This document shows, piece by piece, positions 19,024 through 28,654 of a DNA stretch of 64,000 nucleotides (its first letter is position 1; each line of letters starts with the position of its first letter). The notes under the pieces were generated by a model, which searched no databases, was not told the DNA's origin, and was given only the letters and a program-made list of their open reading frames with translations. Both the position numbers and the translations under genes were made by a program. The DNA is from Candidatus Sphingomonas phytovorans (GTDB taxonomy: Bacteria; Pseudomonadota; Alphaproteobacteria; Sphingomonadales; Sphingomonadaceae): assembly GCA_029202385.1 (NCBI GenBank), contig CP119314.1, positions 2,730,501-2,794,500 on the forward strand, read 5' to 3'.

Positions 19024-20469
19024 CTATGCCCGCCCCTCAAGCGAGCGCATCCGTGCGTAGAGGAAATAGACCAGCAGCCCGATCCCGTTCCAGATCAGGA
19101 ACGATATCTGAGTCACCCGCTGCAGGCTCATGAACAGATAGCAGCAGCCGAGGATCGCGGCGGGCGCCACCACCCAGGCAAGCGGCGTGCGGAACGGCCG
19201 CCGCGCCCCGGGGCTGCGCCGGCGCAGCACCAGCACGCAGGTCGCCACCGCGACGAAGGCGCACAGCGTCCCGGCATTGGCGAGCGAGGCGATCACGTCG
19301 AGCGGCAGCAGCCCGGCAAGGATAGCCACGAAGATCGCCGTCACCGCCGTGATCCGCGCCGGCGTGCCGCGCGTCGAGATTTCGGCAAGCGCCGGCGGCA
19401 GGAAGCCGTCGCGCGCCATCACCAGGAAGATCCGGCTCTGCCCGTAGAGAAAGGCGAGCAGCACCGTCGGCAGCGCGATCGCTGCGGCGGCCGCGACCAC
19501 CGTCGCCACGCCGCCGCTGCCCAGTTCCCGCAGGATGAGCGCGAGCGGTTCGGCGCTCTTCGAGAAGACGGTGTAATGCACCGCGCCCACCGCCGCCGCG
19601 GCGACGATGATGTAGATCAGGGTGCAGGCGACCATCGATCCGACGATACCGATCGCCAGGTCGCGGTCGGGGTTCTTCGCCTCCTCCGCCGCCGTCGAGA
19701 TCGCGTCGAAGCCGTAAAAGGCGAAGAAGATGATCGCGGCCGCGCCCATCACGCCATATTTCACCCCGTGATCGTCGGCGACGCTGCCATAACCACTCGG
19801 CGCGAAGGGGTGGAGGTTGGCGGCGTCGAAATGCGGCAGCGCCACCGCCACGAACAGCGCCAGCGTCACGATCTTCAGTATCACCAGCGCCGAGTTCAGG
19901 CGCGCGCTCTCCTTCGTGCCGAGCATCAGCAGCCCCGCCACCACCGCGATGATCAGGATCGCCGGCACGTTGATGCCGGCATTGGCGAGATGCAGGCTGT
20001 GATCGGCCAGGCTTCCTTCAAGCGACGGTCCGTGAGTCATCGCGTCAGGCAGGATCACGCCGAGCCCTTTCAGGAACCCGACGGCATAACCCGACCAGCC
20101 GACCGCGACGGTCGACACCACCAGCGAATATTCGAGAATCAGGCTCCATCCGACCACCCAGGCGATGATCTCGCCCAGCGCGGCATAGCTGTAGGTATAG
20201 GCACTGCCCGACGCCGGGATCATCGTCGCCATTTCGGCATAGCAGAGCGCAGCACAGGCGCAGATCGCCCCGGCGACGGCGAAGCTCAGCAGCACTGCCG
20301 GCCCGGCCCGATCGGCCCCGACGCCGATCAGCGTCAGGATACCGGTGCCGACGATCGCACCGACGCCCATCGCGACGAGATGCGGCCAGGAGAGAGTCCG
20401 CGCGAGGCGCTGATGCTCGGGCTGCTCCTCGCCCGCGACGATGGTCTTCAATCTGAACAGGCTGCGCAT
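19024..20469 (-). CDS. APC-family amino acid permease (CAT-type)
   Basis: 481 residues with about 12-14 hydrophobic segments. The N-terminal region HLVAMGVGAIVGTGILTLIG matches the conserved TM1 of the amino-acid/polyamine/organocation superfamily, and AEMATMIPASGSAYTYSY matches TM3. The length and the start (MRSLFRLKTIVAGEEQPEHQRLARTL) resemble the cationic amino acid transporter subgroup. Substrate is not determined. The ATG at 20469 has GGGGGA upstream; an earlier in-frame start at 20511 is less likely. It lies 161 bases downstream of emrA on the same strand. Confidence 0.85.
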   Translation of the reverse strand: MRSLFRLKTIVAGEEQPEHQRLARTLSWPHLVAMGVGAIVGTGILTLIGVGADRAGPAVLLSFAVAGAICACAALCYAEMATMIPASGSAYTYSYAALGEIIAWVVGWSLILEYSLVVSTVAVGWSGYAVGFLKGLGVILPDAMTHGPSLEGSLADHSLHLANAGINVPAILIIAVVAGLLMLGTKESARLNSALVILKIVTLALFVAVALPHFDAANLHPFAPSGYGSVADDHGVKYGVMGAAAIIFFAFYGFDAISTAAEEAKNPDRDLAIGIVGSMVACTLIYIIVAAAAVGAVHYTVFSKSAEPLALILRELGSGGVATVVAAAAAIALPTVLLAFLYGQSRIFLVMARDGFLPPALAEISTRGTPARITAVTAIFVAILAGLLPLDVIASLANAGTLCAFVAVATCVLVLRRRSPGARRPFRTPLAWVVAPAAILGCCYLFMSLQRVTQISFLIWNGIGLLVYFLYARMRSLEGRA

Positions 20470-20630
20470 CTGGTCCCCCGGATTTTGCGCGAACCTAAGC
20501 CCCTTCGGCACATCGGTGCAATGCTGACGCGCGCGATTGCGGCGCTACAGCCCGACCGATCGGTTTCAGGAGAGGCAATCATGGAGATGCCCCCATTTCT
20601 CCCTCTCCCACAGAAGGAGAGGCAGAAGCA

Positions 20631-21740
20631 TCACCGCAGGCTTACCTTCGCCGTCACCGACAGTCCCGGCCGCAACCGCGCCATCGCCGGCTGACCCGGA
20701 TCGAGCCTGATCCGCACCGGCACGCGCTGGACGATCTTGGTGAAATTGCCCGAGCCCGGCTCGAACGGCAGCAGCGTGAACTCCGATCCCGACCCCGGCG
20801 CGAAGCTCTCGACCTTGCCGGTCAGCGTGTCGCCGTCCAGCGCATCGACCTTGATCGCCGCGACCTGCCCGGGAATCATTGCCCGCGTCTGGGTCTCCTT
20901 GAAATTGGCGACGACATAAAGCGCCTGCGACGGCACCAGCGTCAGCAGCCGCGATCCGGGCTGGACATAGTCGCCGGTCTGCACCTGCCGATTGCCTACC
21001 ACACCGTCGATCGGCGCGCGGATGATGGTGTGCCCCTGATCCTGCCGTGCCAGATCGAGCGCCGCCCGCGCCCGCACCGCCGCGGCTTCGGCCTGGGCGA
21101 GTTGCGCCAACAGCACCGGCCGACGCGCGTGAGTCACCGCCGCCTGCTCGCTCGTCACATCGCGATCGGCGCGGACGCGGTCGCGGGCAGACGCGGCGCC
21201 GACCGCCGTCGCCCGGACACGCTCGACATCGCGTCGGGTGACGAACCCCTGCGCCACCAGCGTCTCGAAACGATCGCGGTCTGCGGAGGCACGGCCATAT
21301 TCGGCATCGGCTGACTGAATCGACGTCTGGGCGGCGCGCACCTGAGCCGCGGCAAGACCTTCATCGGCGGTGAGCCCCGCCAGCGCCGCTCGTGCCGTCG
21401 CCACGCCAGCATCGGCATCCGCCACTGCCGCCCGGGCGGCCGCGAGCTTCGCGTCGAATTCCTGCGCATCGATCTGCACGAGCGGGTCGCCCGCCCTCAC
21501 CGGCTGGTTGTCGCGCACCAGCACCGCCGACACGAGCCCCCCGACCTTGGGCGCGACCGAACTGCTGTCGGCCTTGAGATAGGCGTTGTCGGTGCTTTCG
21601 GCCGTGCGCGGCGACAGCAGCCAGGCGATACCAGCCACCGCGATCACCAGCGCGATCGCCGCCGCGACCAGCGGATTGCGGCTGACCCTGAATCGCCGCT
21701 TCGCATCGACCGGCACGTCGATCGTCGCCGCCATGTTCAT
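20631..21740 (-). CDS. emrA: EmrA-like membrane fusion protein
   Basis: 369 residues. One N-terminal membrane anchor (LVAAAIALVIAVAGIAWLL) is followed by the barrel-sandwich half-motif TDNAYLKADSSSVAPKVGG, a long helical hairpin, and the second half (IRAPIDGVVGNRQVQTGDYVQPG). This is the periplasmic adaptor of EmrAB-type MFS pumps. Its start overlaps the thioesterase stop (ATGA), making tetR-thioesterase-emrA a coupled operon. The matching MFS pump is transcribed divergently from 22832. Confidence 0.9.
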   Translation of the reverse strand: MNMAATIDVPVDAKRRFRVSRNPLVAAAIALVIAVAGIAWLLSPRTAESTDNAYLKADSSSVAPKVGGLVSAVLVRDNQPVRAGDPLVQIDAQEFDAKLAAARAAVADADAGVATARAALAGLTADEGLAAAQVRAAQTSIQSADAEYGRASADRDRFETLVAQGFVTRRDVERVRATAVGAASARDRVRADRDVTSEQAAVTHARRPVLLAQLAQAEAAAVRARAALDLARQDQGHTIIRAPIDGVVGNRQVQTGDYVQPGSRLLTLVPSQALYVVANFKETQTRAMIPGQVAAIKVDALDGDTLTGKVESFAPGSGSEFTLLPFEPGSGNFTKIVQRVPVRIRLDPGQPAMARLRPGLSVTAKVSLR

Positions 21741-22180
21741 GAGATCACCAGCAGGGTGGAGGTTGCCGTGGCGAGGATCCTGCCCGAGGCGTCGGTCAGC
21801 TTCGCCTCGGCGAAAGCGACGCGGCGCCCCATGCTGATCACTACACCTTCGGCCCGCACCACGCCGGTATCGACCGTCATGCCGCGCACATAGGACACCT
21901 TCAATTCAAGCGTGGTATAGCCCTGGCCCGGCGCCAGCTTCGAATGCACGGCGATGCCGCAGGCGGAATCGAGCAGGGTCGCGGCATAACCGCCATGCAC
22001 GCTGCCGATCGGATTGTAGACGCGCATGTCGGGATTGCCCTCGAACACCGCGCGGCCTTCGTCGATCTCGACCAGCGAGAAATCCATCGTCCTGCCGATC
22101 GGCGGCTGCGCGTCAGTCGCGATCATCGCGCGCAACTGCTCGATGCCGCTCATCGCGGTCCGGTCGATCGTATCGGTCAT
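21737..22180 (-). CDS. PaaI-type hotdog thioesterase
   Basis: 147 residues. It has the hotdog-fold pattern NPIGSVHGGYAATLLDSACG, with the Asp of the active-site region, and VSYVRGMTVDTGVVRAEG later on. These proteins hydrolyse acyl- or phenylacetyl-CoA-type thioesters in the cytoplasm. It sits between tetR and emrA with ATGA overlaps on both sides. A hydrolase tied to an exporter suggests the inducer or substrate is an acyl or aromatic compound, which is inference. Confidence 0.85.
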   Translation of the reverse strand: MTDTIDRTAMSGIEQLRAMIATDAQPPIGRTMDFSLVEIDEGRAVFEGNPDMRVYNPIGSVHGGYAATLLDSACGIAVHSKLAPGQGYTTLELKVSYVRGMTVDTGVVRAEGVVISMGRRVAFAEAKLTDASGRILATATSTLLVIS

Positions 22181-22770
22181 TGCGTTTCCCCGAGCGAGAA
22201 GCGGGCGATCACCGAGGCCTTGGCCCGGTCGAGGATCGCATCGGACTGGGCGGGATCGGCAACCGCGCGTGACAGGGTCACCGCGCCGACCATCTCGGCG
22301 AGCATCGATCCGCCCGCGGCCTCGGAATCGGCAATACCGTGCCGGTCGAGCGCATCGGCCAGCCGCCCGGTCAACCCTGCCACCCCCTGGCCGAAACGTG
22401 TCCGCGCCTCCGGATCGAGCCGCGCGAGATCGCCGGACAGCGCCGGCAGCGGGCAACCATGCTCGCGCGCGTCGCGATGCCCGGGCGAAAGATAGAAATC
22501 GACATAGGCGCGCAGGGCCGCGCGCGGATCGTCGCCGGCGGCCGTGGCGTCGAAGCGGCGTCCGGCGCTTTCGAACATCGTCTCGATGGCGGCGGCGACC
22601 AGCGCCTCCTTCGAATCGAAATGCGCGTAGAAGCCGCCATGGGTAAGCCCCGCCCGCGCCATGATCCCGGCCACGCCGACACCCCCGGGACCCTTGGCCC
22701 GGATTTCCCGCGCCGCCTCCTTCAGGACACGCCGCCTGGTCTCGCTCTTGTGATCGCTGTCGTAGCGCAT
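22177..22770 (-). CDS. TetR-family repressor of the emrAB-type locus
   Basis: 197 residues. The N-terminal helix-turn-helix is clear: RRRVLKEAAREIRAKGPGGVGVAGIMARAGLTHGGFYAHFDSKEALV. The C-terminal ligand domain resembles the AcrR/TetR_C group with a Cys at about residue 107 (EHGCPLP). It starts at 22770 and is divergent from the MFS gene at 22832. A perfect dyad in the 61-base gap is its likely operator, so it probably represses both directions. Confidence 0.9.
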   Translation of the reverse strand: MRYDSDHKSETRRRVLKEAAREIRAKGPGGVGVAGIMARAGLTHGGFYAHFDSKEALVAAAIETMFESAGRRFDATAAGDDPRAALRAYVDFYLSPGHRDAREHGCPLPALSGDLARLDPEARTRFGQGVAGLTGRLADALDRHGIADSEAAGGSMLAEMVGAVTLSRAVADPAQSDAILDRAKASVIARFSLGETQ

Positions 22771-22784
22771 GGCCTTGTCGATCT

Positions 22785-22812
22785 CCTTTATATGATGCAT
22801 ATAATATAAAGG
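22785..22812. promoter_or_regulatory. TetR operator between tetR and the MFS gene
   Basis: A perfect inverted repeat CCTTTATAT (22785-22793) and ATATAAAGG (22804-22812) is separated by ten bases. The region is AT-rich in a GC-rich setting and lies between divergent starts at 22770 and 22832, where it would overlap both promoters. Confidence 0.7.
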
Positions 22813-22831
22813 CTGCCAAGGACAAGCACCG

Positions 22832-24421
22832 ATGTCACCCCCTCCTGTCGTCGGTGCGCCGATCGATCCCATGGCGCTTCCCGATGTCCGGAAATTCCTG
22901 ATCTTCGGGGTGATGGCGTTCGGCCAGTTCATGGCGCTGATCGACATCCAGATCGTCGCCGCCTCGCTCAACGAGGTGCAGGCCGGCCTTTCCGCCGGGC
23001 CGGACGAGATAAGCTGGGTCCAGACCGCCTATCTGATGGCGGAGCTGGTGATGATCCCCTTCGCCGCTTTCCTCGCCCAGTCGATGTCGACTCGCTGGCT
23101 GTTCGCGCTCTCGGCTGGGCTGTTCACCGTCGCGAGCGCCCTGTGCGGCCTGGCGTGGAGCATCGAATCGATGATCGCCTTCCGCGCGCTTCAGGGGTTC
23201 GTCGGCGGCGCGATGATCCCCACTGTCTTCGCCACCGGTTTCGCGATGTTCGAGGGCAAGCAGCGTGCGATGATCCCCGCCATCCTCGGCATGGTCTCCG
23301 TCCTCGCCCCCACGCTCGGGCCGACGCTCGGCGGCTGGATCACCGATGCGGCGGGCTGGCGCTGGGTGTTCTACGTCAACGTCCTGCCCGGCACGCTGGT
23401 CACCCTGTTCGCGATCGCGGTCATCAAGGTCGACCGTGCCGACCTGTCGATGCTGAGGAGGATCGACTGGGTCCATCTCGCCTCGATGGCGGTATTCCTC
23501 GCCGGCCTCGAATATGTGCTTGAGGAGGGGCCGAAGAACGACTGGTTCGGCGACACCGGCATCGCCGCCGCGGCCTGGGTCGCGTTCATCGCCTTCCTGC
23601 TGTTCCTCGAACGCTCTCTCCGGTCGAGCAGCCCGATCGTGAAGCTTTCTCCCTTCCGAAAACCGACGTTCGTCTTCGCCTGCGCCTTCAACCTGGTGAT
23701 CGGCTTCGGCCTCTATGCCGGCACCTATCTCGTGCCGCTCTTCCTCGGCCGGGTGCGCGGCTACAACGCCAGCGAGATCGGCACGACGGTATTCATCGCT
23801 GGCGTCGTTCAGTTCTGCGGCGTGCCGATCGCCGCCGCCCTGTCGCAACGGGTGGACCAGCGGATCATCATCACCTTCGGCCTGAGCCTGTTCGCGGCGG
23901 GCCTGTGGCTCTTTTCCTACATGACGCCCGACTGGGGTTTCGCCGCGCTGCTGGTGCCGCAAGCAGTGCGCAGCTTCGCGATCATGCTGTGCATCGTCCC
24001 AAGCGTCGGCCTTGCCCTCAACGGCTTTGCCGGGCCGGAACTGCGCTATGCATCCGGGCTGTTCAACCTGATGCGCAATCTCGGCGGCGCCATCGGCATC
24101 GCGCTGGTCACGACCTGGCTTCAGGACATGAGCCGTCTCCACGCCCTGCGGATCGGCGAAGCGCTGGGCAGTTCCTCACGGATCGCCACCGATACGCTCG
24201 GCAACCTCGCGCGCATGATGCAGACGATGACACCCGACCCGGCTCGCGCGATGATGATGGCTGAAGCGGTGATGGGCCGGATCGTCGGCCGCGAGGCGCT
24301 GACCCTCGCCTTCAACGATGTGTTCCGGATCATGGCGTGGCTGTTTATCGCCGCCCTGGTGATGGTGCCTTTCTGCCGCCCGCCGAAGCAGGCAGGCGCC
24401 GCGCCGGTCGACGCGCATTAA
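22832..24421 (+). CDS. emrB: EmrB-like DHA2-family MFS drug exporter
   Basis: 529 residues with about 14 membrane helices. Motifs include MALIDIQIVAASLNEVQ in TM1, RALQGFVGGAMIPTVFATGF (DHA2 motif region) and LGPTLGGWITDAAGWRWVFYVN. DHA2 pumps of this length pair with EmrA adaptors to move drugs or organic acids across both membranes. The adaptor gene here is in the divergent operon. The ATG at 22832 lies 20 bases past the TetR dyad. Confidence 0.92.
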   Translation: MSPPPVVGAPIDPMALPDVRKFLIFGVMAFGQFMALIDIQIVAASLNEVQAGLSAGPDEISWVQTAYLMAELVMIPFAAFLAQSMSTRWLFALSAGLFTVASALCGLAWSIESMIAFRALQGFVGGAMIPTVFATGFAMFEGKQRAMIPAILGMVSVLAPTLGPTLGGWITDAAGWRWVFYVNVLPGTLVTLFAIAVIKVDRADLSMLRRIDWVHLASMAVFLAGLEYVLEEGPKNDWFGDTGIAAAAWVAFIAFLLFLERSLRSSSPIVKLSPFRKPTFVFACAFNLVIGFGLYAGTYLVPLFLGRVRGYNASEIGTTVFIAGVVQFCGVPIAAALSQRVDQRIIITFGLSLFAAGLWLFSYMTPDWGFAALLVPQAVRSFAIMLCIVPSVGLALNGFAGPELRYASGLFNLMRNLGGAIGIALVTTWLQDMSRLHALRIGEALGSSSRIATDTLGNLARMMQTMTPDPARAMMMAEAVMGRIVGREALTLAFNDVFRIMAWLFIAALVMVPFCRPPKQAGAAPVDAH

Positions 24422-24476
24422 CGGTCTTTACCCGAGCGCTCGTTCACTGGATATCGAGGGCCTAGGGAGACAATCA

Positions 24477-24968
24477 ATGCGCCTCTTGCTTGCAGGCTTC
24501 GCGATCACGCTGCTTGCCGGGTGCCGACTTCCGGCATCCGATGCGGCGGATAGCGCCAATCAGCCCAGCGAGGCCGTGGTCGAGACCGAACTGCAAAACG
24601 AGCAGGATTCGGTCGAAGACAATATCGCCAACGAGGCCAAGGCGGACGCGCGCAACACGACGGCGAACGCCGACGCGGCCGACGACGATACGCCCGATCG
24701 CTTTGCCTGTGGCAAGGATCTCATGGTCCAGGTCGTCTATGGTGCCGACGATGGCACTGCGCGATTGACCGCCGCCGGCAAGACGATGGCACTGCTCGCC
24801 GCAGACGGCGCCTCGGGCGGCCCATACAGGACGGACGACGGCATCACCCCCGGCAAGAGCCTGACATGGTCAGTCAGAGGTACAAGCGCAACGCTCGTGC
24901 AGGCGCAGCGCAATAGCCCGAAAGACTCTCCCGGAGAAACGATCGTCCAATGCGAGGCGGTGGACTGA
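24477..24968 (+). CDS. lipoprotein with MliC-like C-terminal domain
   Basis: 163 residues. The N-terminus has a lipobox LLAGC (Cys16) and then an Asn/Asp/Ala-rich linker. The last 90 residues follow the MliC pattern: F-C-x(n)-VQVVYGADDGTARLTAAG...ASGGPYRTDDG...LTWSVRGTSATLVQ, ending with a second Cys. MliC proteins are membrane-bound inhibitors of C-type lysozyme in the periplasm. Similarity was judged by eye, so inhibitor activity is tentative. A second MliC-like lipoprotein is at 45270. Confidence 0.65.
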   Translation: MRLLLAGFAITLLAGCRLPASDAADSANQPSEAVVETELQNEQDSVEDNIANEAKADARNTTANADAADDDTPDRFACGKDLMVQVVYGADDGTARLTAAGKTMALLAADGASGGPYRTDDGITPGKSLTWSVRGTSATLVQAQRNSPKDSPGETIVQCEAVD

Positions 24969-25005
24969 AAACCAGCGGTGCCGGTCAGGAGCATGCGATA
25001 CCGCG

Positions 25006-26400
25006 TTAACTCCAGCCGCCGCCGAGCGCCTTGAACAGCGCAACCGCCGCCTGCGCCTTGCCCGCCGCTGCGTCACTCGACCGCCGCTCAGCGACGAGGA
25101 GCGATTTGCGTGCCCGTGCCAGCGCGAGCCGGTCGTCCTCGCCACTCGCCACACGCTGCTCGGACAGCGCGAAAGCGGAACGCTCGCGGACCAGCGCAGC
25201 CGCCGCCTCCTGCGCCCCGATTCGCGCATTCAGGAACCGGTTGATCGCCGTCTCGCTGTCCGACAGCGCGCCGAGCACCGCCTTCTCGTAACGCGCTGCC
25301 GCGCCCTGCCCGCGTGCGTCGGCGGCGCGGATCTGCGCGCGGATCGTGCCACCCGAAAAGATCGGCCAGGAGACGCTCGGCCCGACCTGCAACCGCATGC
25401 TGTCGGCCGAGAACAGGTCGCCTGGATTGCGCGCCTGCTGACCGATGCCACCCAACAAGCTAAAGCGCGGGAACAAGTCGGCCGTGGCGACCCCGATATC
25501 CGCCGTCGCCGCCGCAAGCTCTCGTTCGGCCTGGCGAACGTCAGGGCGACGCTCAAGCAGGTCGGATCGCACGCCGACCAATATCTCGTCCGGGCTGATC
25601 GGCAACGGCGCTGGCATACGCAACGTGGCACCAACCTCCTCCGGCGTCGAACCGACGAGCGTCGCGATGCGATACGCCGCCGCCGTCGCGTTCGCCTCGG
25701 CATCCGGCACGGCGGCGGCGCTTGCGCGCGCCGCGCCCTCCGCAGTCTCCGCATCCAGCCGCGAGGCCTCACCCGCGCCGAAACGCAACCGGGTGAGCCG
25801 CGCGAGATCGGCATCAGCGTCAGCGGTCGCCCGGGCCGTCGCGGCATTGGCCTGCGCGGTTCGCAGGTCGAGATAGTTGCGCGCCACCTCGGCGATCAGC
25901 GAAAGCATCACGTCGCGGCGCGCGAACAGCGCCGCTTCCTCCCGCGCCGCCGCCGCCTCGCCCTGCCTGACATGGCGCCCCCACAGGTCGATCTCCCAGC
26001 TCGCGTCGAAACCGCCGTCGAACAGGCGGAACTCGCGCTGGAAACCGGGAATCTCACCGATCGGCAGTTGCCCATTCCTGCTCAGCACATTCTCGGTCGC
26101 CGATCCATTTGCCGTCACCGAGGGCAGGCGCGTGCCCGCCACCGCACGGCGATTCGCACGCGCCTCCGCAAGCCGCGCCTCGGCTTCGGCGAGGTCGGGA
26201 CTGTTCCCGATCGCGCGCGCGACCAGCGCCGAAAGCTGTGCGTCGCCGAAGCGGTCCCACCAGGCTAGGTCGACCGCGCCAGGCGTGCCGGGCTCAGTCC
26301 AGCCCACACCCGACGGTACCGAAGGCCGTTTATAGTCGGGCCCGACGGTGCAGCCGGCCAGCGCGGCGCCCGCGAGCAGTACGGCAGGGAAACGAGGCAT
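25006..26400 (-). CDS. NodT-family outer-membrane efflux lipoprotein
   Basis: 464 residues. Lipobox LAGC is followed by TVGPDYKRP, the signature start of NodT/OprM outer-membrane factors. Two OEP repeats follow (LSALVARAIGNSPDLAEAEARLAEARA and SDLLERRPDVRQAERELAAATADIG). It forms the outer-membrane duct for the ABC exporter encoded just upstream and is the last gene of the five-gene exporter set after tetR. ATG 26400 follows the permease stop at 26406 by five bases. Confidence 0.92.
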   Translation of the reverse strand: MPRFPAVLLAGAALAGCTVGPDYKRPSVPSGVGWTEPGTPGAVDLAWWDRFGDAQLSALVARAIGNSPDLAEAEARLAEARANRRAVAGTRLPSVTANGSATENVLSRNGQLPIGEIPGFQREFRLFDGGFDASWEIDLWGRHVRQGEAAAAREEAALFARRDVMLSLIAEVARNYLDLRTAQANAATARATADADADLARLTRLRFGAGEASRLDAETAEGAARASAAAVPDAEANATAAAYRIATLVGSTPEEVGATLRMPAPLPISPDEILVGVRSDLLERRPDVRQAERELAAATADIGVATADLFPRFSLLGGIGQQARNPGDLFSADSMRLQVGPSVSWPIFSGGTIRAQIRAADARGQGAAARYEKAVLGALSDSETAINRFLNARIGAQEAAAALVRERSAFALSEQRVASGEDDRLALARARKSLLVAERRSSDAAAGKAQAAVALFKALGGGWS

Positions 26401-26405
26401 GGGGA

Positions 26406-27515
26406 TCACTCCATCCGGGCGCGGAACAGCCACGCGGCCGCGCTCAAGGTGACGCAGGCGATGATGACGAGCGGCCAGAGCTGATGGAACACCGCGGCGG
26501 CCGGCATCGCCTTGAGGAACAGGCCCTGGACGATGACCAGGAAATAACGGGCGGGATTGGCGTAGGTCACGACCTGCAGCCAGCCCGGCATATTGTCGAT
26601 TGGACTGGCATAGCCCGACAGCAGGATCAGCGGTGTGGTCACCAGGAAGGACCCGAGGAACGCCTGTTGCTGGGTTGCCGACGCTGCCGATACGAGCATC
26701 CCCACCCCGATCAGCGCGAGCATGTACGCGGTCAGCGAGAGATAGAAGAGGATCAGCGACCCGGTGAACGGTACCCCGAATATCAGCGGCGCGACGATCA
26801 GGTAGAGCGTGCCGTTGAACAGCCCGACCAGCAGTGGCGGAACCATCTTGCCGATCAGCACCTCGTGCACGCGGAGCGGCGAGACCATCAGCTGGTCGAA
26901 CGTGCCAAGCTCCCGCTCTCGCGCAATGGTTTGCGAAGTTATGGACAACCCCGCCACCGAGGTGATGATCGCGACCAGCGACGGCAGGGTGAACCAGATA
27001 TAGTCGAGCGACGGGTTGTACCAGTTGGTCACGACGCTGCCACCGCTGGCATCCCCGCTCCCCTGCGACCGCGGGGCGAGATCGGCACCCACGCTCCCCG
27101 CGATCTGCGAGAGATAGCCCGAGACGATCTGCGCCGCGTTCGATCGGCGGCCATCGAGCACCACGCCGATCGTCGCCGGCTGGTGGGCCGTCACCGCCCG
27201 GTCGAAATCCTCGTCGATCACCACGGCGGCGATCACTTCCTGCCGGTCGACCGCCTGCTCCAGTGCCTCGGGCGAGTTCAGCCGGCGGATCGTCCGGAAG
27301 TTCGGGCTGCCCGAGATGCGCGATACGATCTCCGCACTGTGCACGCCGCTGCTGCGGTCGAGGATCCCGATATCGACATTGCGGACTTCGAGCGTGGTGG
27401 CGAAGGTGAAGATGAAAAGCTGGATCAACGGCGGCAGCACCAGCACGAGCCGCGCCTTCGGATCGCGCAGCACCGCCCAGATCTCCTTGACGATCATCGC
27501 CCGAAGCCGCCGCAT
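26406..27515 (-). CDS. ybhR: ABC-2 type permease (YbhR-like)
   Basis: 369 residues. An N-terminal membrane helix (LVLVLPPLIQLFIFTFA) is followed by a large periplasmic domain of about 150 residues and a C-terminal bundle of five or six helices. The pattern ITSQTIARERELGTFDQLMVSPL matches the ABC-2 permease signature. It is the second of two permease subunits; its ATG overlaps the previous stop by one base (TGATG). With the partner permease and the double ATPase it forms a YbhFSR-type exporter. Confidence 0.88.
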   Translation of the reverse strand: MRRLRAMIVKEIWAVLRDPKARLVLVLPPLIQLFIFTFATTLEVRNVDIGILDRSSGVHSAEIVSRISGSPNFRTIRRLNSPEALEQAVDRQEVIAAVVIDEDFDRAVTAHQPATIGVVLDGRRSNAAQIVSGYLSQIAGSVGADLAPRSQGSGDASGGSVVTNWYNPSLDYIWFTLPSLVAIITSVAGLSITSQTIARERELGTFDQLMVSPLRVHEVLIGKMVPPLLVGLFNGTLYLIVAPLIFGVPFTGSLILFYLSLTAYMLALIGVGMLVSAASATQQQAFLGSFLVTTPLILLSGYASPIDNMPGWLQVVTYANPARYFLVIVQGLFLKAMPAAAVFHQLWPLVIIACVTLSAAAWLFRARME

Positions 27516-28654
27516 CAGTCGAGACTCCTGCGCGTGGCCCGGAAGCTGAGGAAGAAGAACAGCGCCCCGAAACCGAGCATGATCGCGATGTTCGGCAGGA
27601 TCAGCGCCCATAGGTCACCCGCCAGGAACACCGTCTGGAGCGACGGGATCAGATACCGCGCCGGCACTGCATAGGTGATGAGCCGGATCGGCCAGGGCAT
27701 GGACGCGATCTCGAACAGGAAGCCGGAGAGCAGGAAGGTAGGCAGGAAGGCGGCGAGCAGCGCGACCTGGCTCGCCACGAACTGGTTCTTGGTGGCTGAC
27801 GAGATGAACAGGCCGAGCCCCAGGGCCGGCATCAGGAAAGCCGAGGCGATCGCGAACAGCGCGACCACCGATCCACGAAACGGCACGCCGAACGCGACCA
27901 CCGCGAGCACGCTGCACAGCGCCATTGAGGCAAGGCCTAGCAGGAAATAGGGAATGACCTTGCTGGCGATGAACTCGGCCATGCTGATCGGCGTCGCCAT
28001 CATCGCCTCCATCGTGCCGCGTTCCCATTCGCGCGCGACGACCAGCGCGGTCAGCAAGGTTCCGATCATCGTCATCACGATCGCGATGGAACCGGGAACG
28101 AGGAAGAAACGGCTGCGCAGGCCGGGATTGTACCAATAGCGTGGGTTGACGCCGATCGGCGGCGCCACCTGGCTCGCTCCTCCATCCGGTCCCTCCGCGG
28201 CGGCCCAGCTCGCCCGCACGCCCTCGCCATAGGCGGCCGCGAAACTGGCGGTGTTGGGCTGGGACCCGTCAGTGATGATCTGGATCGGGGGCGCCTTGCC
28301 GCGTGTCGCGCCTTTCCCGAAATCCTGCGGGATGACGATGATCGCGCGGACAGCGCCATCGACCATCATGCCGCGTACGTCAGCCACCGACCTTGCCATG
28401 GCCACATCGAAATAGGGCGAGTTCCGATAGGCCTGGGCAAGATCCAGGGCCGGCGCGCTGCTGTCCTCCAGCACAAGCGCGATGCGGGTGCGCGGCGTGT
28501 CGAGCGACACCGCATAGCCGAACAGGAACAGCAGGATCAGCGGCAGGACGAAGGCGATCAGGAAGGTGGAGGGATCGCGCATGATCTGCGTGCCCTCCTT
28601 GCGCACCAGCGCCGCCAGCCGGCGCGGGTCGAAGCGGATGCCCGCCTTGCTCAT
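27515..28654 (-). CDS. ybhS: ABC-2 type permease (YbhS-like)
   Basis: 379 residues with the same layout as its partner: an N-terminal helix (TFLIAFVLPLILLFLFGYAV), a periplasmic loop, and C-terminal helices with TALVVAREWERGTMEAMMATPIS, the ABC-2 signature. Its ATG overlaps the ATPase stop (ATGA), so translation is coupled. The ATG at 28654 was chosen over a far upstream in-frame start because of this overlap and of family length. Confidence 0.88.
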   Translation of the reverse strand: MSKAGIRFDPRRLAALVRKEGTQIMRDPSTFLIAFVLPLILLFLFGYAVSLDTPRTRIALVLEDSSAPALDLAQAYRNSPYFDVAMARSVADVRGMMVDGAVRAIIVIPQDFGKGATRGKAPPIQIITDGSQPNTASFAAAYGEGVRASWAAAEGPDGGASQVAPPIGVNPRYWYNPGLRSRFFLVPGSIAIVMTMIGTLLTALVVAREWERGTMEAMMATPISMAEFIASKVIPYFLLGLASMALCSVLAVVAFGVPFRGSVVALFAIASAFLMPALGLGLFISSATKNQFVASQVALLAAFLPTFLLSGFLFEIASMPWPIRLITYAVPARYLIPSLQTVFLAGDLWALILPNIAIMLGFGALFFFLSFRATRRSLD

